NCBI GenBank assembly: GCA_013399115.1
Contig: VXAA01000627.1
Location: 372,001-436,000, forward strand
DNA from: Anseranas semipalmata
Lineage: Eukaryota > Chordata > Aves > Anseriformes > Anseranatidae
Length of the DNA stretch: 64,000 bases
Reading direction: 5' to 3'
Both the position numbers and the translations under genes were made by a program. The number at the start of each line of letters is the position of its first letter. Positions within the stretch are counted from its first letter, which is position 1. Positions 36,898 to 49,447 of the stretch are shown piece by piece. The notes beneath the pieces were generated by a model that saw nothing but the letters and a program-made list of their open reading frames with translations, did no database searches and was not told the DNA's origin.

Positions 36898-39539
36898 AGC
36901 AAATCTGCCTGCGTGTGGCACGTATCGTAATAAACCTGCTAAACCGGGGGCAGGCACCGTGCAGAGCTGTGAACCCTACCCAGCCCCATGTCCCTGCAGG
37001 AGCGTGGGGCAGAGTCCCCGCATGCACTGCTCGGCAGTAGTTTGTACTGAGGATGAGGATGGTCCAAGAGGTCTTTTTATTCCCCATCTCCCCGTGTGTA
37101 TCCGATGCGTCCTGCAAGCCACCAGCACAGCTCTTTCGTAGGTAGAGGGTGGGTCCGGCCCCCGTGGGTGTTGTAACCTGCCATGCTTCTGGGAAGCACT
37201 TTGTGTTTGAGGCAGTGCCCCAAGGGTTAAGCCACGGTCGTGGGGCAGGGTTTGTAGCAGGAACAAAGAGGGCTTTTAAAGTTGGGATAGGAATAGAGGG
37301 AAGGGATCGAGCCTTTCCCAGTGTGTTGAATTACAAAGGTCATGGAGACCCCTTTGCTGGGAGCCTGCAGCGGTTGAGGGCCCCGCTGGAAGCGGGGCAG
37401 AGAGAGAGGAGATGGTGGAAGTCGGTGAGAGCGAGTTCATGGGGAGCTTTAAGACCGGAGTGAAAACTCAGTTGTATCCTGAGATGAACGAGCGCTGAAC
37501 ACAAGGCTGAGAGCCGGGAGGTCGGGATTGTGTGCTCAGCTCCCATCTTCTATCCTGGTGTTTTGGGTGGCTTGGTTTTGTTTTTTCCCCCATATCTCAC
37601 TCCTTGATGTGAAAGTGATTAAGCCGTGCCATTCCTGCCCCTGCTTTTGAGGCTGTTAGTGAACATGTCAAGCATCCCTCCTGCAGTGGAGAATTGCTTT
37701 GCTGGCTGGGGAGGCTGAGAAGGAGGACCCAGCGGCACATCGGGGTGTCTGGGCACCCCTGATCAGGGTGAGGACATGGAGCTGAATTGATCAGGGCAAA
37801 AATAGCAGGAGCTTCAGTCTGCAGGAGTAGGGGGTTAAATGCAGGGGGACAGTCCCACTGGGAAGGATCCTGGCGTAAAGTTAGTTGGAGCAGAGGAGGA
37901 AGAAGGAGCCCTGGTCTGCTGGAAGAACGGCTTTCGATCCATGGGGAAGCGGCTAGGCTGCCTCACCTGAGCGGGCCAGCAGTGGGGCACGCAGGTGTCT
38001 TGTAAGCACTGTCAAAGAAGTGGGGGGCAAGGGGGCACTTGCAGCTGGGTTTGTGGCATCACCGGTGCAGCCAGCGCTCGGGCCGCTCACGCCTGCTCTG
38101 CGCCGGTGAATGCTGCAGGGTGAGCAGAGGGTAACAGGCAATGCCTGCAGGGGAGGCTCTCTCCAAAACGCAAAAGAGAGCCTGCAGGCACTTTTTGCTT
38201 TGTCAGAAGGCTTTTAAATGCCTGCCCAGGCTAAAAGTGGATTTTTTTTTTCATGTGTAGTTAAGCAGGAAAGGCTAAGTCTAGCTGCTTTCCTATCCTA
38301 GCCTCTCTGCTTAGTCTCATCCGCCCTGGGTGCCCTGTGGGGCACAGCAGCAGAGGGACCAGTAAAAGAAGCTAGGGAAGGGATGGATGGCAGAAACCTC
38401 CCTTTCCCTTCCCACAGCAAGGTGGAAAGAGAACACAGCTCATCTCCATCCTGAGCCTCGGCCAGTGTGAGCCAGCCCACCCAGGATGTGTACGGAGGGC
38501 TGCAGGATGTGCTGAGTCAACAAGAGCATCCCCTTGCAGAGGGAGGTTTGATCGGGGCTGCCAAGACAATAGGGGTTTGCAGCTTGCAGGAAGGGTGAGC
38601 GCCAGCTGCAAGCCACACGGTGGGCTTTCCAATTTTAGTAAACTCGGATTTGTGTTACTGACCAGAAAAGGAAGCTTTGTCCTTAAAACCGTCAGGCAGG
38701 GTTAGCAGACACTTGGCCATTCAGCTCCATCCCTCACCACGGGCATGCTCCCCAGTCTAAGCTTTTATTTAAAGAAATTCCACATCTGGTCCTTACATTG
38801 GATCAGATAACCTTGGGTGTGATTTTTGGAACAAAGGGCTGATGCTTCATTGTGCTCTGTCTAGGAGGTGGAAAGCGGTCCCAGGGAATGCTCCGTGAGC
38901 ACTGGGTGCCAGCTCCAGCTATTTCATCTCCCCGGGTCCTGGCAGAGAGGAGATGCTGGGAGGGGAGCAGGCTCTGCTGCAGCCTCTGTCCTCCTGCTGG
39001 CAACTCCAGCTGGGCCGCTGCAGCCACCAGCTAAGTTAGCAGCCTTGTGGCTGCTCTATTTTTCAAGCGCCATGAAGGGAGATGTGGGGAGCACAAAGCC
39101 ACGGTTGGAGGGAGAACCCAGAAATGAAAGGCTTGGTTTGGGGCTTCTGGAAATGGTGATGTCCTCTGTTCACCTTGGTAGATGGCTCGTTGTCAGACTG
39201 GCGATCTGCGTGCCTGCCCTTGTAACCAGGAACAATTTCAGCACAAGCATCAACTTCACGTACTTCTCGCTGCTTAGCAAAGCTGCTTAGCATCTGCATT
39301 CAGCGAGCCTGAACTTCTCCTTCTGCAGTTGCCCCAAATCCTCACTTCTCGTGCTGCCCTTTGACATCACCCGTGCAGCAGAAGCATGTCACTGACTTAA
39401 AGATGGGTGAATAAATCTCTCTGCTGACAGCTCCCAGCTTGCTGCCCTGAGATGTACCATTGCAGGGCAGCAAGGTCCTGCTGCCGTACTTTGGAGGGAT
39501 GCTCTGCCACTCATCACGCGCATAGCTTGTACCGCTCAG
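36898..39539. other. Non-coding, no gene recognised
   Basis: Unique sequence with short open frames only. There is a T run at about 38241-38250. No repeat family, RNA gene or convincing splice-bounded exon is visible. Confidence 0.5.
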
Positions 39540-40290
39540 ATTTGGGAACTGGCCAGGCCCGTGGGCCCTGCGAGGGCTGCGGTGCGGGCTGATGCCGAGT
39601 GACCCTAGCTATGCTCAGAAGAACGCCCTGGCTCCCAGGAAGCTGTCCCCCCTTGGAGAGCCAAACTGGGGAGAGGCGCAGCGTGGGAGCGCGGATGTCG
39701 GGCTGTAGCCGTGCCGCGGCAGCACGGGGTGACCCTCCCGCAGCCAGAGGTGGGGTCAGGCTGCCAGAGGGCTGATAAAGCCACCGGGTTTGCCTGCAAA
39801 GCAGCGTCGGAGCCTAGACGAAACCCACCCCCAGCCTTGCTCCTTATCTCGGCCGTGCTCACGCATGGCAGCGCTCCCGCTCCTGGCTGGCCCTGACGTG
39901 GGCTCGAGCCAGCGGCGTCACCGCTGCCGCCGGGCGCTGCGGGAAAAGGGGGGTTTGGCACCGGTTCCCCTGCCCTCTTTGCTGCCTCGCGGAGTTCGTG
40001 GCATTGCCCTGACGCCCGCGGCCGGTGGCTGTGGTAAAAGGGGTGAGTCAGGCAGGAGGAGGGGGTGAGTCAGGGGAATGAGTCAGCGGGAAGCAGAAGG
40101 CAGGTGCTGGCCCAGGGCTGGGCTTTCGGGGAGCCCAAAGGCCTGGCAGCCCGTGCTGGGTACCCCCAGGAGCTGGGGGAGCCTCAGGGCTCGGCTGGCG
40201 GAGGCAGCGCCCACGGCTCGGGCAGCGGAGCGGTGAATCCTTGTCCCGGGAGGCAGCGGGGTGTGCAGCCGCCTTGGGCAAACTGAGCAA
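39540..40290. promoter_or_regulatory. CpG-rich block with triple AP-1 cluster
   Basis: CpG density is raised from about 39540 to 40060. Just downstream, TGAGTCA (AP-1, TRE) occurs three times on the + strand at 40044-40050, 40066-40072 and 40079-40085. The first two lie in similar contexts (GGGGTGAGTCAGG) about 22 bp apart, so they may be a local duplication. The third reads AATGAGTCAGCGG, resembling an NF-E2/MAF-type extended site. This looks like an inducible enhancer; no transcript is recognisable. Confidence 0.5.
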
Positions 40291-40848
40291 GTCTCTGTCC
40301 TGGCCAGATCCTGCCCCGTAGCCTTCCCTTCCGCCCGGCTGGTCTCCGCTGAGTTTGACTCCTGGTGGTGCTGCTCGTCACTGCTGAGGGCCGGTCCCCC
40401 GTGGGAGCGATGGAGGTAGGGCCAGCGGTGAAAGCAAATCACCGTGTGTTTAGGGCCAAACTGCCTGGTACTCGGTACTCTGACAACCAGAGCCATGGAT
40501 CGAATACTTGGAAGGAAAACACCCCCTGCCTGTCCCTGTGTGTGGGGAGTCTCTTGTTTCAAGGTCCCTAAGGTCTGTGGGTGCCTGGTGCTTGTGGCTG
40601 GCTGCAGGTGCCCCGGGAGGCTTTGGGCTCCACGCAGGTGGGAGCGCGTGAAGGCCACGGAGGTGACGAGGGGCTGGGGGACAGGAGAGGAGCAGAGTCA
40701 GGGCAGCAGGTCTGTGCGGCCTGGGGAGGGAGAGGGGGTGTCACCACTGTCAGCAGCTGCCTGATGCGGCTTTGGAGAGAAGCCGGAGCCGGGTTCTCCT
40801 GGGAAGTGCCCAGGAACAGGATGAGAGGCAGCGGCACAAGATGCATCA

Positions 40849-41055
40849 AGGGAAATTCCAATTAGATATTAGGAAAAATATTTCCCCACGAGGGCGGTTA
40901 AACTCTGCAGCAGGGCCCAGAGAAGGGGGAGCAATCTCCAAATTCAGAGAGCTTCAGCCCTCGGCAGGGCCAGCCCCCAAGCAACCTGCTCGAGGTTGGC
41001 CCCGCTTCAAGCAGGATTGGACCGAAACCCCCCTGAGGTCCCTTCCCACCTGCTT
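40849..41055 (+). mobile_element. CR1 LINE 3' fragment, diverged
   Basis: Recognisable CR1 blocks in sense order: GGGAAATTCCAATTAGATAT, then AGGAAAAATATTTCCCCACG, AGCAACCTGCTCGAGG, CTTCAAGCAGGATTGGACC and GAGGTCCCTTCCCACCT. It is much diverged, so an old insertion; edges are approximate. Confidence 0.85.
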
Positions 41056-44000
41056 TGTTGCCCGGTCCTGCAGTCCTCAGGGCACTTGGCAGTGTAACAG
41101 CTCACAGTCTGTTGGGCTGACGTGTCTGTAGGCACACAGAGGGCTCGGAGGTTTGTTTTGTCCATCCCCTGGCCTCGGCAGAGCAAACACCAGCCCTTCT
41201 CCTGGCTCGGTTCACCTCAGCCATGCGGTCCTTGCAGTGCTGGGAACGGAGGTGCTGCAGCATCACCCACCTTTTTCTGCTGGGAGCATGGAGCCACGGT
41301 CTGCAGGGGGATGCTCGTGGGGCCTGGAGAAGACGCCAGCGCCCAGCTCCACGGCTGGAAGGGCTCCGGGGTCATCTTCCCCGTGGTGCCTGTCCCAGGC
41401 CCAGAGACGGTGACGATCGGAGGGGGAAGTCACCAGTAGTCTTTTTCAAGGCTCCAGCTGCCTGACCATCCCGAGCAGATACGGAGCAGATGGAGGCTGA
41501 GATGAGCCCAGAGGACTGTCTGGAAAGAATTACTTGCTCCCAGTATTTTCTGTTTCTTTGCCAGCCTTTTATTCTCATGGCTGCTCTTTTCCTGATCCTG
41601 TCCTTCTGCGAGGCTGGCTGCTGGCAGCCTCATCAGCCTTGTCTTCAGAAACAGCTTCGCTCTGCAATTTATTGAGTCTCCTAGCTTTGACCCTGGTGTC
41701 TGATGCTCCAGAAGCCTGTGTCTCGTGTGCAAGTGCCAAAAGGGTTTTTAGTGCTTGCCCTGTCCCGTCTGCAAGAGTAACAAAACAGAGCAAAGGGGGC
41801 TGCGTGTCGCCTGGGCAGAGCTGACCTGCAGCAATAGCTACATGTGCCTCCCCATCTGGCAGAGGATGCCCCCCGGCGTTCAGGCTCCCCAGACACTTTT
41901 ATGTGGGTTTTCAAGGTCTAGGACATTCCCATGAGCCTGCGTTTGTCCCCAGCTCCCTTCTCGAGTTGCTCATCTCAGCCTTTCCCTTGGGTTTGCTGAT
42001 GCTGGGCTGCGACTCGGCGCGAGCTGCCTCTCCGCGCCATCCGCTTGTTGCTCAACACCGCTCTGGGCTCTGTTGCGTTACTTGGATATCCCTGTTACAA
42101 CACTCACGCGTCGAGAGCTGCGGGGTCCGGTGGTCTGAGCCGAGGGGCCCCTGAAGTCTGTTCCCAGCCTCACGGGCCTTTGCCTTGTACAGGGACAGAC
42201 GTGGGAGCTCGTGTCTCGCTCAGGAGGCTTGTCTGACGCGGCTGGTGTCTCACACCCGTCCCTGTTGGTTGTCCCCTCTGTGAAGACACAGGATGCTGAT
42301 GTGCTGGTGCCCCCGGGCAGGTCCTACGCCACCTGAAGCGCTGGCTGGGCCTTGGCGTCCTCGGTGCTGCCATCTCCATGCAACACCTCCATCCATCCCA
42401 AGGCTGTCCCCTGGCAGCGTGTCGGGGCCTGGCCCGGCTGCGGGATGCACTGGAGGTTTGGGGCTGTGGACCAGGAGGTTTGGGGGGTCCATGGGGGTGA
42501 AGTAAGAGCTGGTGCTGCCCCGCATGGGCATGTGGCTTGAGTGTGCCTGGAAGTGGGCCTGCCAGGCCCTCGTACCTTCTTGTTGCACTTCGAAGGGGCT
42601 TGTGCACTCGTGTGTTTGCTTAGGCAGCAGTGGGAGCGTTCAGATGACAGATGTGGCACCCTTTTCCTAATGCCAGCAGGGAGCTTCTCTCTTGCCTTCA
42701 GTCCCCACTGGAAGGGGAGATTTTGCCTTTCCCCGAGAAGGCACGGGACATTGAATTCATGGTGGAAATGCCCCTTCCTTGCAGCAGCATCCAGTTCTTT
42801 ACAGTCAAACATGTCCAAAGCCTCCCCCTGAATTCCTGCCCAGCCTGTGTCACCGCTCTGGCCTTCATAGCCTTCAGACTTCCTAAATCGCAGCTGGGAA
42901 GGGATGAGTTGGGTGGGGTGCACGTGGTATCTCCTCCTCCTGTGCCACGTAGATGTCTAGCATGGGGAGTGGAAGAGATGCTGAACGTCCCTGTGGCTGC
43001 TGCCGCCTTATCTGCAGGCTGCAGCTTCGTGACGCCGAGCCGGGTGCCCGTGCCCAGGCACCTCCCTTGGAGGGCTCTTACGGTAAAAGGAAGCATATCG
43101 CAAGAGGGGTTGCGGTGAGAAGGGACGGTTCCCACGGGGTCGACGCTGCGTGCACAATCCTTGCTGCCCTCCTCACTGCAGGCGCTCCGCCTGCTCCCTC
43201 TTCCAATCTGTAGCTTTGACGCCTGTGTCCGGAGTCTCTCTGGGTAATGCAGCATCCCCTGGACCTTCAGTGGTGACCTGGTGACCAGGCAGGGCAGGTA
43301 GGGAAAGGTGACATTGCTGTGGCTCTGCCAGATGGGTGCCAGAGACTCGTCGGTGGGTCTCATGGGGTGTGTGTGCAAGGAGGCTCGGGCTGGTGGGGCT
43401 GTAGGTGGGCAGCAGTCAGGGATGGGGTGAGGCTGGTGTAGGTTATGGCATGGGCCGCAGAGATCAGGAGGGAACAAAGCTCAGGTAAAGAGCTGGGGAC
43501 ACAGGGGACACGCATGGGGACGCACGTAAACAGGGTCTGATGGTTGTGGAGGACGGGGTTGTGGGGTGGGAGTGGAGAGCAGCACGCTGCAGGGGATGCG
43601 GAGCCAGGCTGCGGTGTGGAGGATGTGAGGAAGGTGAGGGATGCAGGATCAGGCAGCGTGGATGGTTGCAGGGAATTGGGGTACAGAGGGAGCTGGCCCC
43701 CCAGAGCACCCTGCCTGGGGCTCACGCTGCAACGAGGAGCGAGCTGTTCACGCTGCCTGGTCGGGTCACGCTTCCCTGCGACAGGGAGCGGACAGGATGG
43801 GAGTTAACAGTGATTTGCCTTTCCTTTTGGGGTCAAGTCAGGTCAGGTTAGGGTTCCCCAGGGCTTCTGATGCGGGAATAACCCCAGGGTGTTCTTCCTC
43901 CTGTTGGCACATCAGAGAGTCAGGCCAAAAGGACTGTTAATCCTAATGTTTGCGCTGCGCTTAGCGTGGTGACGGTCTAGTCCTGCTTGGACCTGGTGGA

Positions 44001-44439
44001 TGCCTCCCTTGGACAAATGTCCTATCGAACACGTGGCAGCGTGTAGGTGCCCTGGTCATGGCCATTACTCTAGGCAGACGTGGTCCATGCCCTCTGCCAG
44101 GACCTATTTGGCTTCCTGTGGCCATCCTGTGAGCAGGTGACTTCGTAATCGCAAACGGTGGAAAATTTCCCATTGGTTCCAGTTGGCACCGGGGTCTGGG
44201 ATGGAGCCACCGGTCTGTGCGGCCACACAGCGACCATGGTCCCTGCTCCCTGGACTGCCACCCATGGGACCAGCGAGGGGATGGGGAGGGAGCCTGCCCT
44301 CGTGTCCCTATGTGGGGTGGCCTGGGACTCGTGCTGCGGGCGCTTCCTTTGTCACCGCGGGGTAACCACCACCGCCGTGCCCCTGCAAGGTCAACTCCGG
44401 AGCGTGCACGGCATTGAGCTCCGCAAATCCTCCTCGCCG
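41056..44439. other. Non-coding, no gene recognised
   Basis: GC-rich unique sequence with overlapping open frames on all strands, as expected from base composition. None shows a known domain. Confidence 0.5.
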
Positions 44440-45260
44440 TAAAACTCGCACGCGTGGTGCCGGCTGCACTTTCCCCTCGGGAGCGATGGCGTGCGGCGGT
44501 TACCCCGAGGTGGAAAGCCACGGCGTTTCGTGAAGCGAAGCCAGCCCGGAGGAATTTTCCCCTTGTGGCCAGCTGTTGTCCTGGGCCTGGCTTGCGTCCT
44601 GCAGCACTTCCCACCCCGCGCGTCCTCGGGGAGGGGACCGGGGCCGGCCCACCCTCCGTCCTCCCTTCGCCGGGCGAGCGGGTGCCGCGGTGGGCTCGCG
44701 GGGGTGAGTAGCTGCGGTGCCGCCCGGCAGCATCCTGCTGCCTCCGCAGGGATCCTCTTGGGCAGCGGAGAGTTTTCCCCACCCCCAGCTCTGCCGCTGC
44801 CTCTTTGTTTTCTGGCAGAAGCCTCCGTGCCTTTTCATCGCCGTTGAGGCGCTGAGCAGGAGCCTGCATGTGCCGTGTGCGCGTCTCGCCGGGAACGTGA
44901 CGCGGGCTGGCGAGCCTGCGGGGCTGCGCATCGCCCCGCGGGGGCCGGCGGGCAGCGCCCGGGGGGCTCCTCTCCGCGGGCCGCTCCTCTGGCCGAGCGG
45001 GGCTTTGAGGCCGCCACTTTCCTCTGATAAAACCCTCTTTCGCGTTGGCAGCGCTCCTGCACCTTGCCACAAGTGCAGTAAGTTGGCTGGGGAGGGGACG
45101 GTCCCCAGCTGGGCTCCGCGCGGGGCTCGCCGTCGTGGTCCTCCCGTGCCATCGCTCCTGCTGGGCAGCCACCTGAGATGAGAGCGGCGCGGGGGGCTGC
45201 GGATCCGGCAGCGGCTGAGGATTGCGTGTGCCGTGCCTGCCTCTCCGCCTATTTGATCTC
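44440..45260 (+). promoter_or_regulatory. CpG island, candidate ATOSB promoter
   Basis: The densest CpG block nearest upstream of ATOSB. A strong splice donor (GTAAGT at 45078-45083, after AAGTGCA) could end a first non-coding exon lying within 44.9-45.08 kb. Downstream exon candidates at 48491, 49358 and 50167 could join it to the ATOSB acceptor at 52176. Other islands at 25, 32 and 40 kb are alternatives. Very long minus-strand open frames cross this block but are Arg/Pro/Ala-rich GC artefacts. Confidence 0.5.
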
Positions 45261-48200
45261 TCGACTTCCAGCGGGGACCGAATTCCTGTGCTGGATTCTG
45301 GGCTCGGCTCTTGTGAAAGGATCCAATTATTTCAGAGCTTTGAGCATCTCCATTTGCTGCCCATATTTGCAGCGCCCGGGTCTGTGCTGGCTGGAATTCC
45401 AAGTGATTAACGTGACTGTGACATCCCTCCTAGGGGTGTTATCTTTGCTCGCTGTCCCCCACCACCCCCCTTTTCCTCCTCCAGCAGCGAGCGTGCGAGA
45501 CAGGCAGGCAGAGACAAAGGTCTGTCCTCAACCTGGGCTGTCCTCCCCGCCGGCGGCTGCTGCATGGGATTTCCCCGCTCTGCGTGCTGCAGGTTTCGTG
45601 GGCTCCCGGTTTAACGCCGTAAGGCTGCGTCGCGGAGGTTTGAGCCTGCTGGGCTGGGTGGGCAGGGGGTGCTGCCGGCTTCGGAGAGCAGTCCGATTGT
45701 CCTGCCGGATTTTAAGCTGCTTTTCATTCTTTGACTGTGCTTTCCTGGGGGAGAGGGGCAGCCGTGCATGAAGGGGAGGCTGGTGGTGGTGGTGGGGGGG
45801 TTGGACATGGGGGGAAAGCCGTACACAGGTGGCCGTCGCATATAGGATCTGCCTGCAGACCCTGCCAGCCCCCTTCCCAGCCGCAGGCTATTGTCAGCGT
45901 CGCTGCCGGCACGCGAGATGCCGAGGCAAGGTGTTGGAGGCGATCCGGGTGCGGGGCGTCAGGTGGAGCAGGGGTGAAGCCCCCGGGCTTCCCGAGCTCC
46001 CGGGAGAGCTCTCATTGTGTTATCCCGGCTCGGCCGAGCGGGAGGGTTCGGTCCCCACGTAGCCTCCCACGGCACCTGCGCGTGGGGCTGGGGAGGCACC
46101 CGTGGGGCAGACCCCAGCCTGTGGAGGGGATGGGGGGCATCCGGGCATGCAGGAGCTCTGTCCCCGGGGGTCCCGTCACCCTGCAGTGACACGCTGGGAC
46201 GGCGTCCCCTCCCGCGGGCTGGGAGGGAGGGTGGCGGCAGCGGCTCCCCGACACGGTGCTGCCGGGCAGAGGGAGGCGCGGGGTCTGTCCCCGGTGGTCT
46301 CCAGGAGCTTGCACTCCTAACGTGGGCACTGCCTCTTGCCCCATCCTTCCCCTCTGGGCTGGGGCTTCCTCCCCGTTATCTGCGCAGGGGCCAGCGAGGC
46401 TCTGCAGCTGCATAAATCTGGCACGGCAGCAGGCCTCCGTCAGAGCCTCCGAGAGCAGGGCTTGCCCTTGCAGTGGGGCAGGGATGCTCCCTCCCTCTGC
46501 ATCCTCTCTCCTCCCCTCTCCCTGCTTTCCACTGAGCGTGAGCTCCTTCCTCCCCAGCCTGAAGCCCAGGGGAGTGCCAGAGCCACCTCCACCCCATTCA
46601 TCTTTCCCTTCAGGCCCCGTTTGCTCCGGCAGCATCTCTCTAACTGCCTTCTCTCCAGGATTGCCACCTCTCCCAGGGAAGGTGCTGGAAGTGGTCCCCA
46701 GCCTCGCCTGTCGGTACGCCTCCTGACAGCCATATACCTGATCTCGCAGGCCGCAGAGAAGCCATTCTCTGATGGCAGCTTTGCTGCCGGTGCTGCCGTC
46801 CTTCAGGCGTGCGATGGAAACTTTCTGCCTGCTGGCGTTTCTCACGCTCTGCTCTTAGCCCGTGCCAGGGAGCTTGTGGCTTTACACTTCCAGTGGTTAG
46901 ATTTTCTTCCTTTTTTCTGGGTTCAGATAGGACTGACAGAGCTGTGACTTATCCTCCAGGCAGTCACTTTCCAGCAGTTTCCGTTGTCTTTTCTCTTAAC
47001 CTCATGCTCTGCTTGTACCGAGGGTGATTCTGTGCTGCGTGGTTCCTGCTTCATCCCAGGGAGGCTGCCTGCCCCTTGGCGGATTACCCCCAAAGCTGGC
47101 AGAGCTGCCCCCCAACCCTCCCCGCTTCCTTTCTGGCCCACGGCGGGTGCGGTGCAGAACGGTTAAAACAGCACCAGATCCTTTTGCAGGCTGCAGCCCG
47201 GCATGCGGTCCAGCTGCTGCATCGCCCAGCTGGGAACCCCTCCTCACCCGCCGTCCTGCTCTGTTGCCACCAGACTGAGGCCACGGTCTGTTTATCCTGT
47301 GTCCCCCCCCCGGGATGCGCTAATAGGAATGAAAGCAGCAGGTAAGCCACGTCCCTGACCCCCAGGCCTGGCTGTGTCATCCTGCATCGCGGTCTGGTGG
47401 CTCGGTGACCCCAGGGAATGCAGGGTTTCTGCCCCAGCGCCTGGGACGCGCTCCCTCCCTGCAGGTCCTTTGGCACCGTGCGTCCCGTGGCCGTCCTGCT
47501 TGTCTGGGTGCTGGCTGGGGCGGGTGGCTGCCCTGCTCACCCCGTTGCGCCCTCCAACTGTTGGGGTGGGCTGGGAGCTTGGTGTGAGCAGGGCAGAGAG
47601 CAGGAGGAGCTCTTGCCAGGCTTTCCCCCGCAGGCAAAGCCTATTCAGTCCTATCTCAGAGCACTGTCATGGGTCGAAACACCAGCAAAATCACAGCTGC
47701 TTGGGCTTAGGAGGGGTTGAAACTTTGGCGTGGGCACAGGGAGCCTCGGGTGCTGCACCCAGGGGCTGGTGAGGACCCAGACCTGCTCCTGTCCCATCCA
47801 GGCTGCCAGAAGCAGGGCTCTGGAGATGCCTGGCTCTGGAGGAGAAGAAGGGAGAGATGTCCAGGTGATGTCTCCTTGTCCCTGCTATAGATGCAGTAGT
47901 TTGGAGTCCCCGTGTTGCTCTCTTGCTCTGTAGCAGGGCTTTGGGCTCCAGCTGGGTGCTGGGGGCCCATCCCTCCCGATGCATTCAGGAGGGTGAGGAG
48001 CAGTGCCGTGCTCCTGCTGATCCCTGTCCACAGCTGCGGGGTGTGCGAGCAGGTCCCGGGGTGTACTTGGAGGTGCTTTTGGGGTAGGCTGGGGAATCCT
48101 GGCATTTCCCTGCACAGTGCATTGGGCAACAGCATCTGGGTTGGCAAAACAAGGTGCAGCCCTTCGTGCTAGGGGTGTGCACTGCTGCCCGGTGCTGGCA

Positions 48201-48490
48201 TCACCGGGTGACTGGCGTGGAGATCTCGGCTGGGATGGGTTTGTGGTTTCAGCCTCTCCTGATGGACTCGTTCTCCTGCAAGGCAGCTGCCTCTGGTGAG
48301 CAAAGGGCTCAGCCTGCCCGCGTGAGGACTTTGGGAAGGGCTGTGACCGCAGCGGGGCGTGGGACGGAGGAAGAAAGGGCGCAGGCTGAAACTGCGCGTG
48401 TGTCCTGCGTGGACACGCGCAGGAAGGATGTGGCTTTCTCCTGCCGCCCCGTGCTGACTCTTGCTGCCCGTTGCTGGTTTTGTTTCCCAG
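45261..48490. other. Non-coding, no gene recognised
   Basis: GC-rich sequence, probably first-intron DNA if ATOSB starts at the 44.4-45.3 kb island. A GGT-repeat/poly-G stretch lies at about 45782-45800. Nothing coding is recognisable. Confidence 0.45.
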
Positions 48491-48561
48491 TGGCTGACCG
48501 TGCCACGGAAGTCGTGGTGCAGATCTGCCCTGGGGATGGAGGAGGGAAGCAGCTACCTGGG
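48491..48561 (+). other. Possible ATOSB 5' leader exon
   Basis: Bounded by an acceptor with a T-rich tract (TTTTGTTTCCCAG) and the donor GGG/GTGAGA. It is 71 nt, with no recognisable peptide. It would be non-coding if part of ATOSB. Splicing is unproven. Confidence 0.3.
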
Positions 48562-49357
48562 GTGAGAGCTCTCCCCGTCCCAGGCGGGCAGAGCACGGTG
48601 TGCTCCATGGCTGCGGGCATCCACCTGCTCCTCTACCGGCCTTCCTGCAGGCCCCGTGCGGGGTGCCGGGAGGAGCCGAGCTTTACAAAGAGCTTTTGTT
48701 GAAGCTTTGGACCAGGGGGGTTGTTACGCTGCAGCATTGACTTGCCCTGCTGCAGGTGCTCTGTGGGAGCTGGCGTGTTGCATCTCTGTTCTGGCTGCTC
48801 GCTGGTGGTGCCTTTCCCCTGGCTCTGCTGGAGGTGGCTTTTGGGCTGGTCTGCTCTCAGGGACTGGGACTAATTACAAATCTTACCGGAAATGTAATGA
48901 GGGAACAGCACATTTTCTGTGGCAGGCAAGGTCAGGCAACATGTTTGTTGCACCAGTGCAGAATTTGCTGGACCAAGGTGCCAGAAAGGGGCGCGCTTGG
49001 GTGTTTGGTGCTTCTGAGCATCCCTGCAGGGATTTTGTTCGTCTGCCTGGCCCTGCCGTTTCCAGCTTTCAGAGCAGCGCTCGTGGTCAGGATGCCCAAT
49101 GGGACAGACAGCGGCTTCCCTCCAGGCAGCCGCTGCAGTGAGCCCCCAGCTGAGGCTGCGTGGGGAGGGAGGTGCACGGTCCCCAGCGGTGGGCAGCGTT
49201 TTCTCCTTCACACAGAGCTTCCTGGGACCTCAAAGCTCCTGAGCAGCCCCGTGACAGAGGGGCTGAGGATGGAGGTGCCCGAGGGCTCCTGCCCACTGTG
49301 AAGGTGTTGCACCACGAGCTGCTGCCCGGGTTGATTCTCCTTCTTGCCCCCTTCCAG

Positions 49358-49447
49358 GCATCAAAGCCGCGGTGCTGGTGGATTGTGACCACAGGGGAGC
49401 TGTGTTGCATCTGCAAATCTTCGTACATCAAGGGCGCCTCTGAGCAG
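49358..49447 (+). other. Exon candidate, 90 nt, near-consensus splice sites
   Basis: The acceptor has a long polypyrimidine tract (TTCTCCTTCTTGCCCCCTTC, then CAG). The donor is the near-perfect CAG/GTGAGT. The block is exactly 30 codons and stays open from its first base, giving a peptide with WWIVTTGELCCICKSSY in its middle that I do not recognise. The position upstream of ATOSB on the same strand suggests a 5' leader exon of that gene. A separate small gene or non-coding RNA is the alternative. Confidence 0.45.

Noticed and set aside
43961..45172. 403-codon minus-strand open frame and an overlapping 300-codon one (44500-45402)
   Set aside because: They cross a CpG island, where stop codons are rare. 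The translations are Arg/Pro/Ala/Gly-rich with no family signature, and the other frames are open too.
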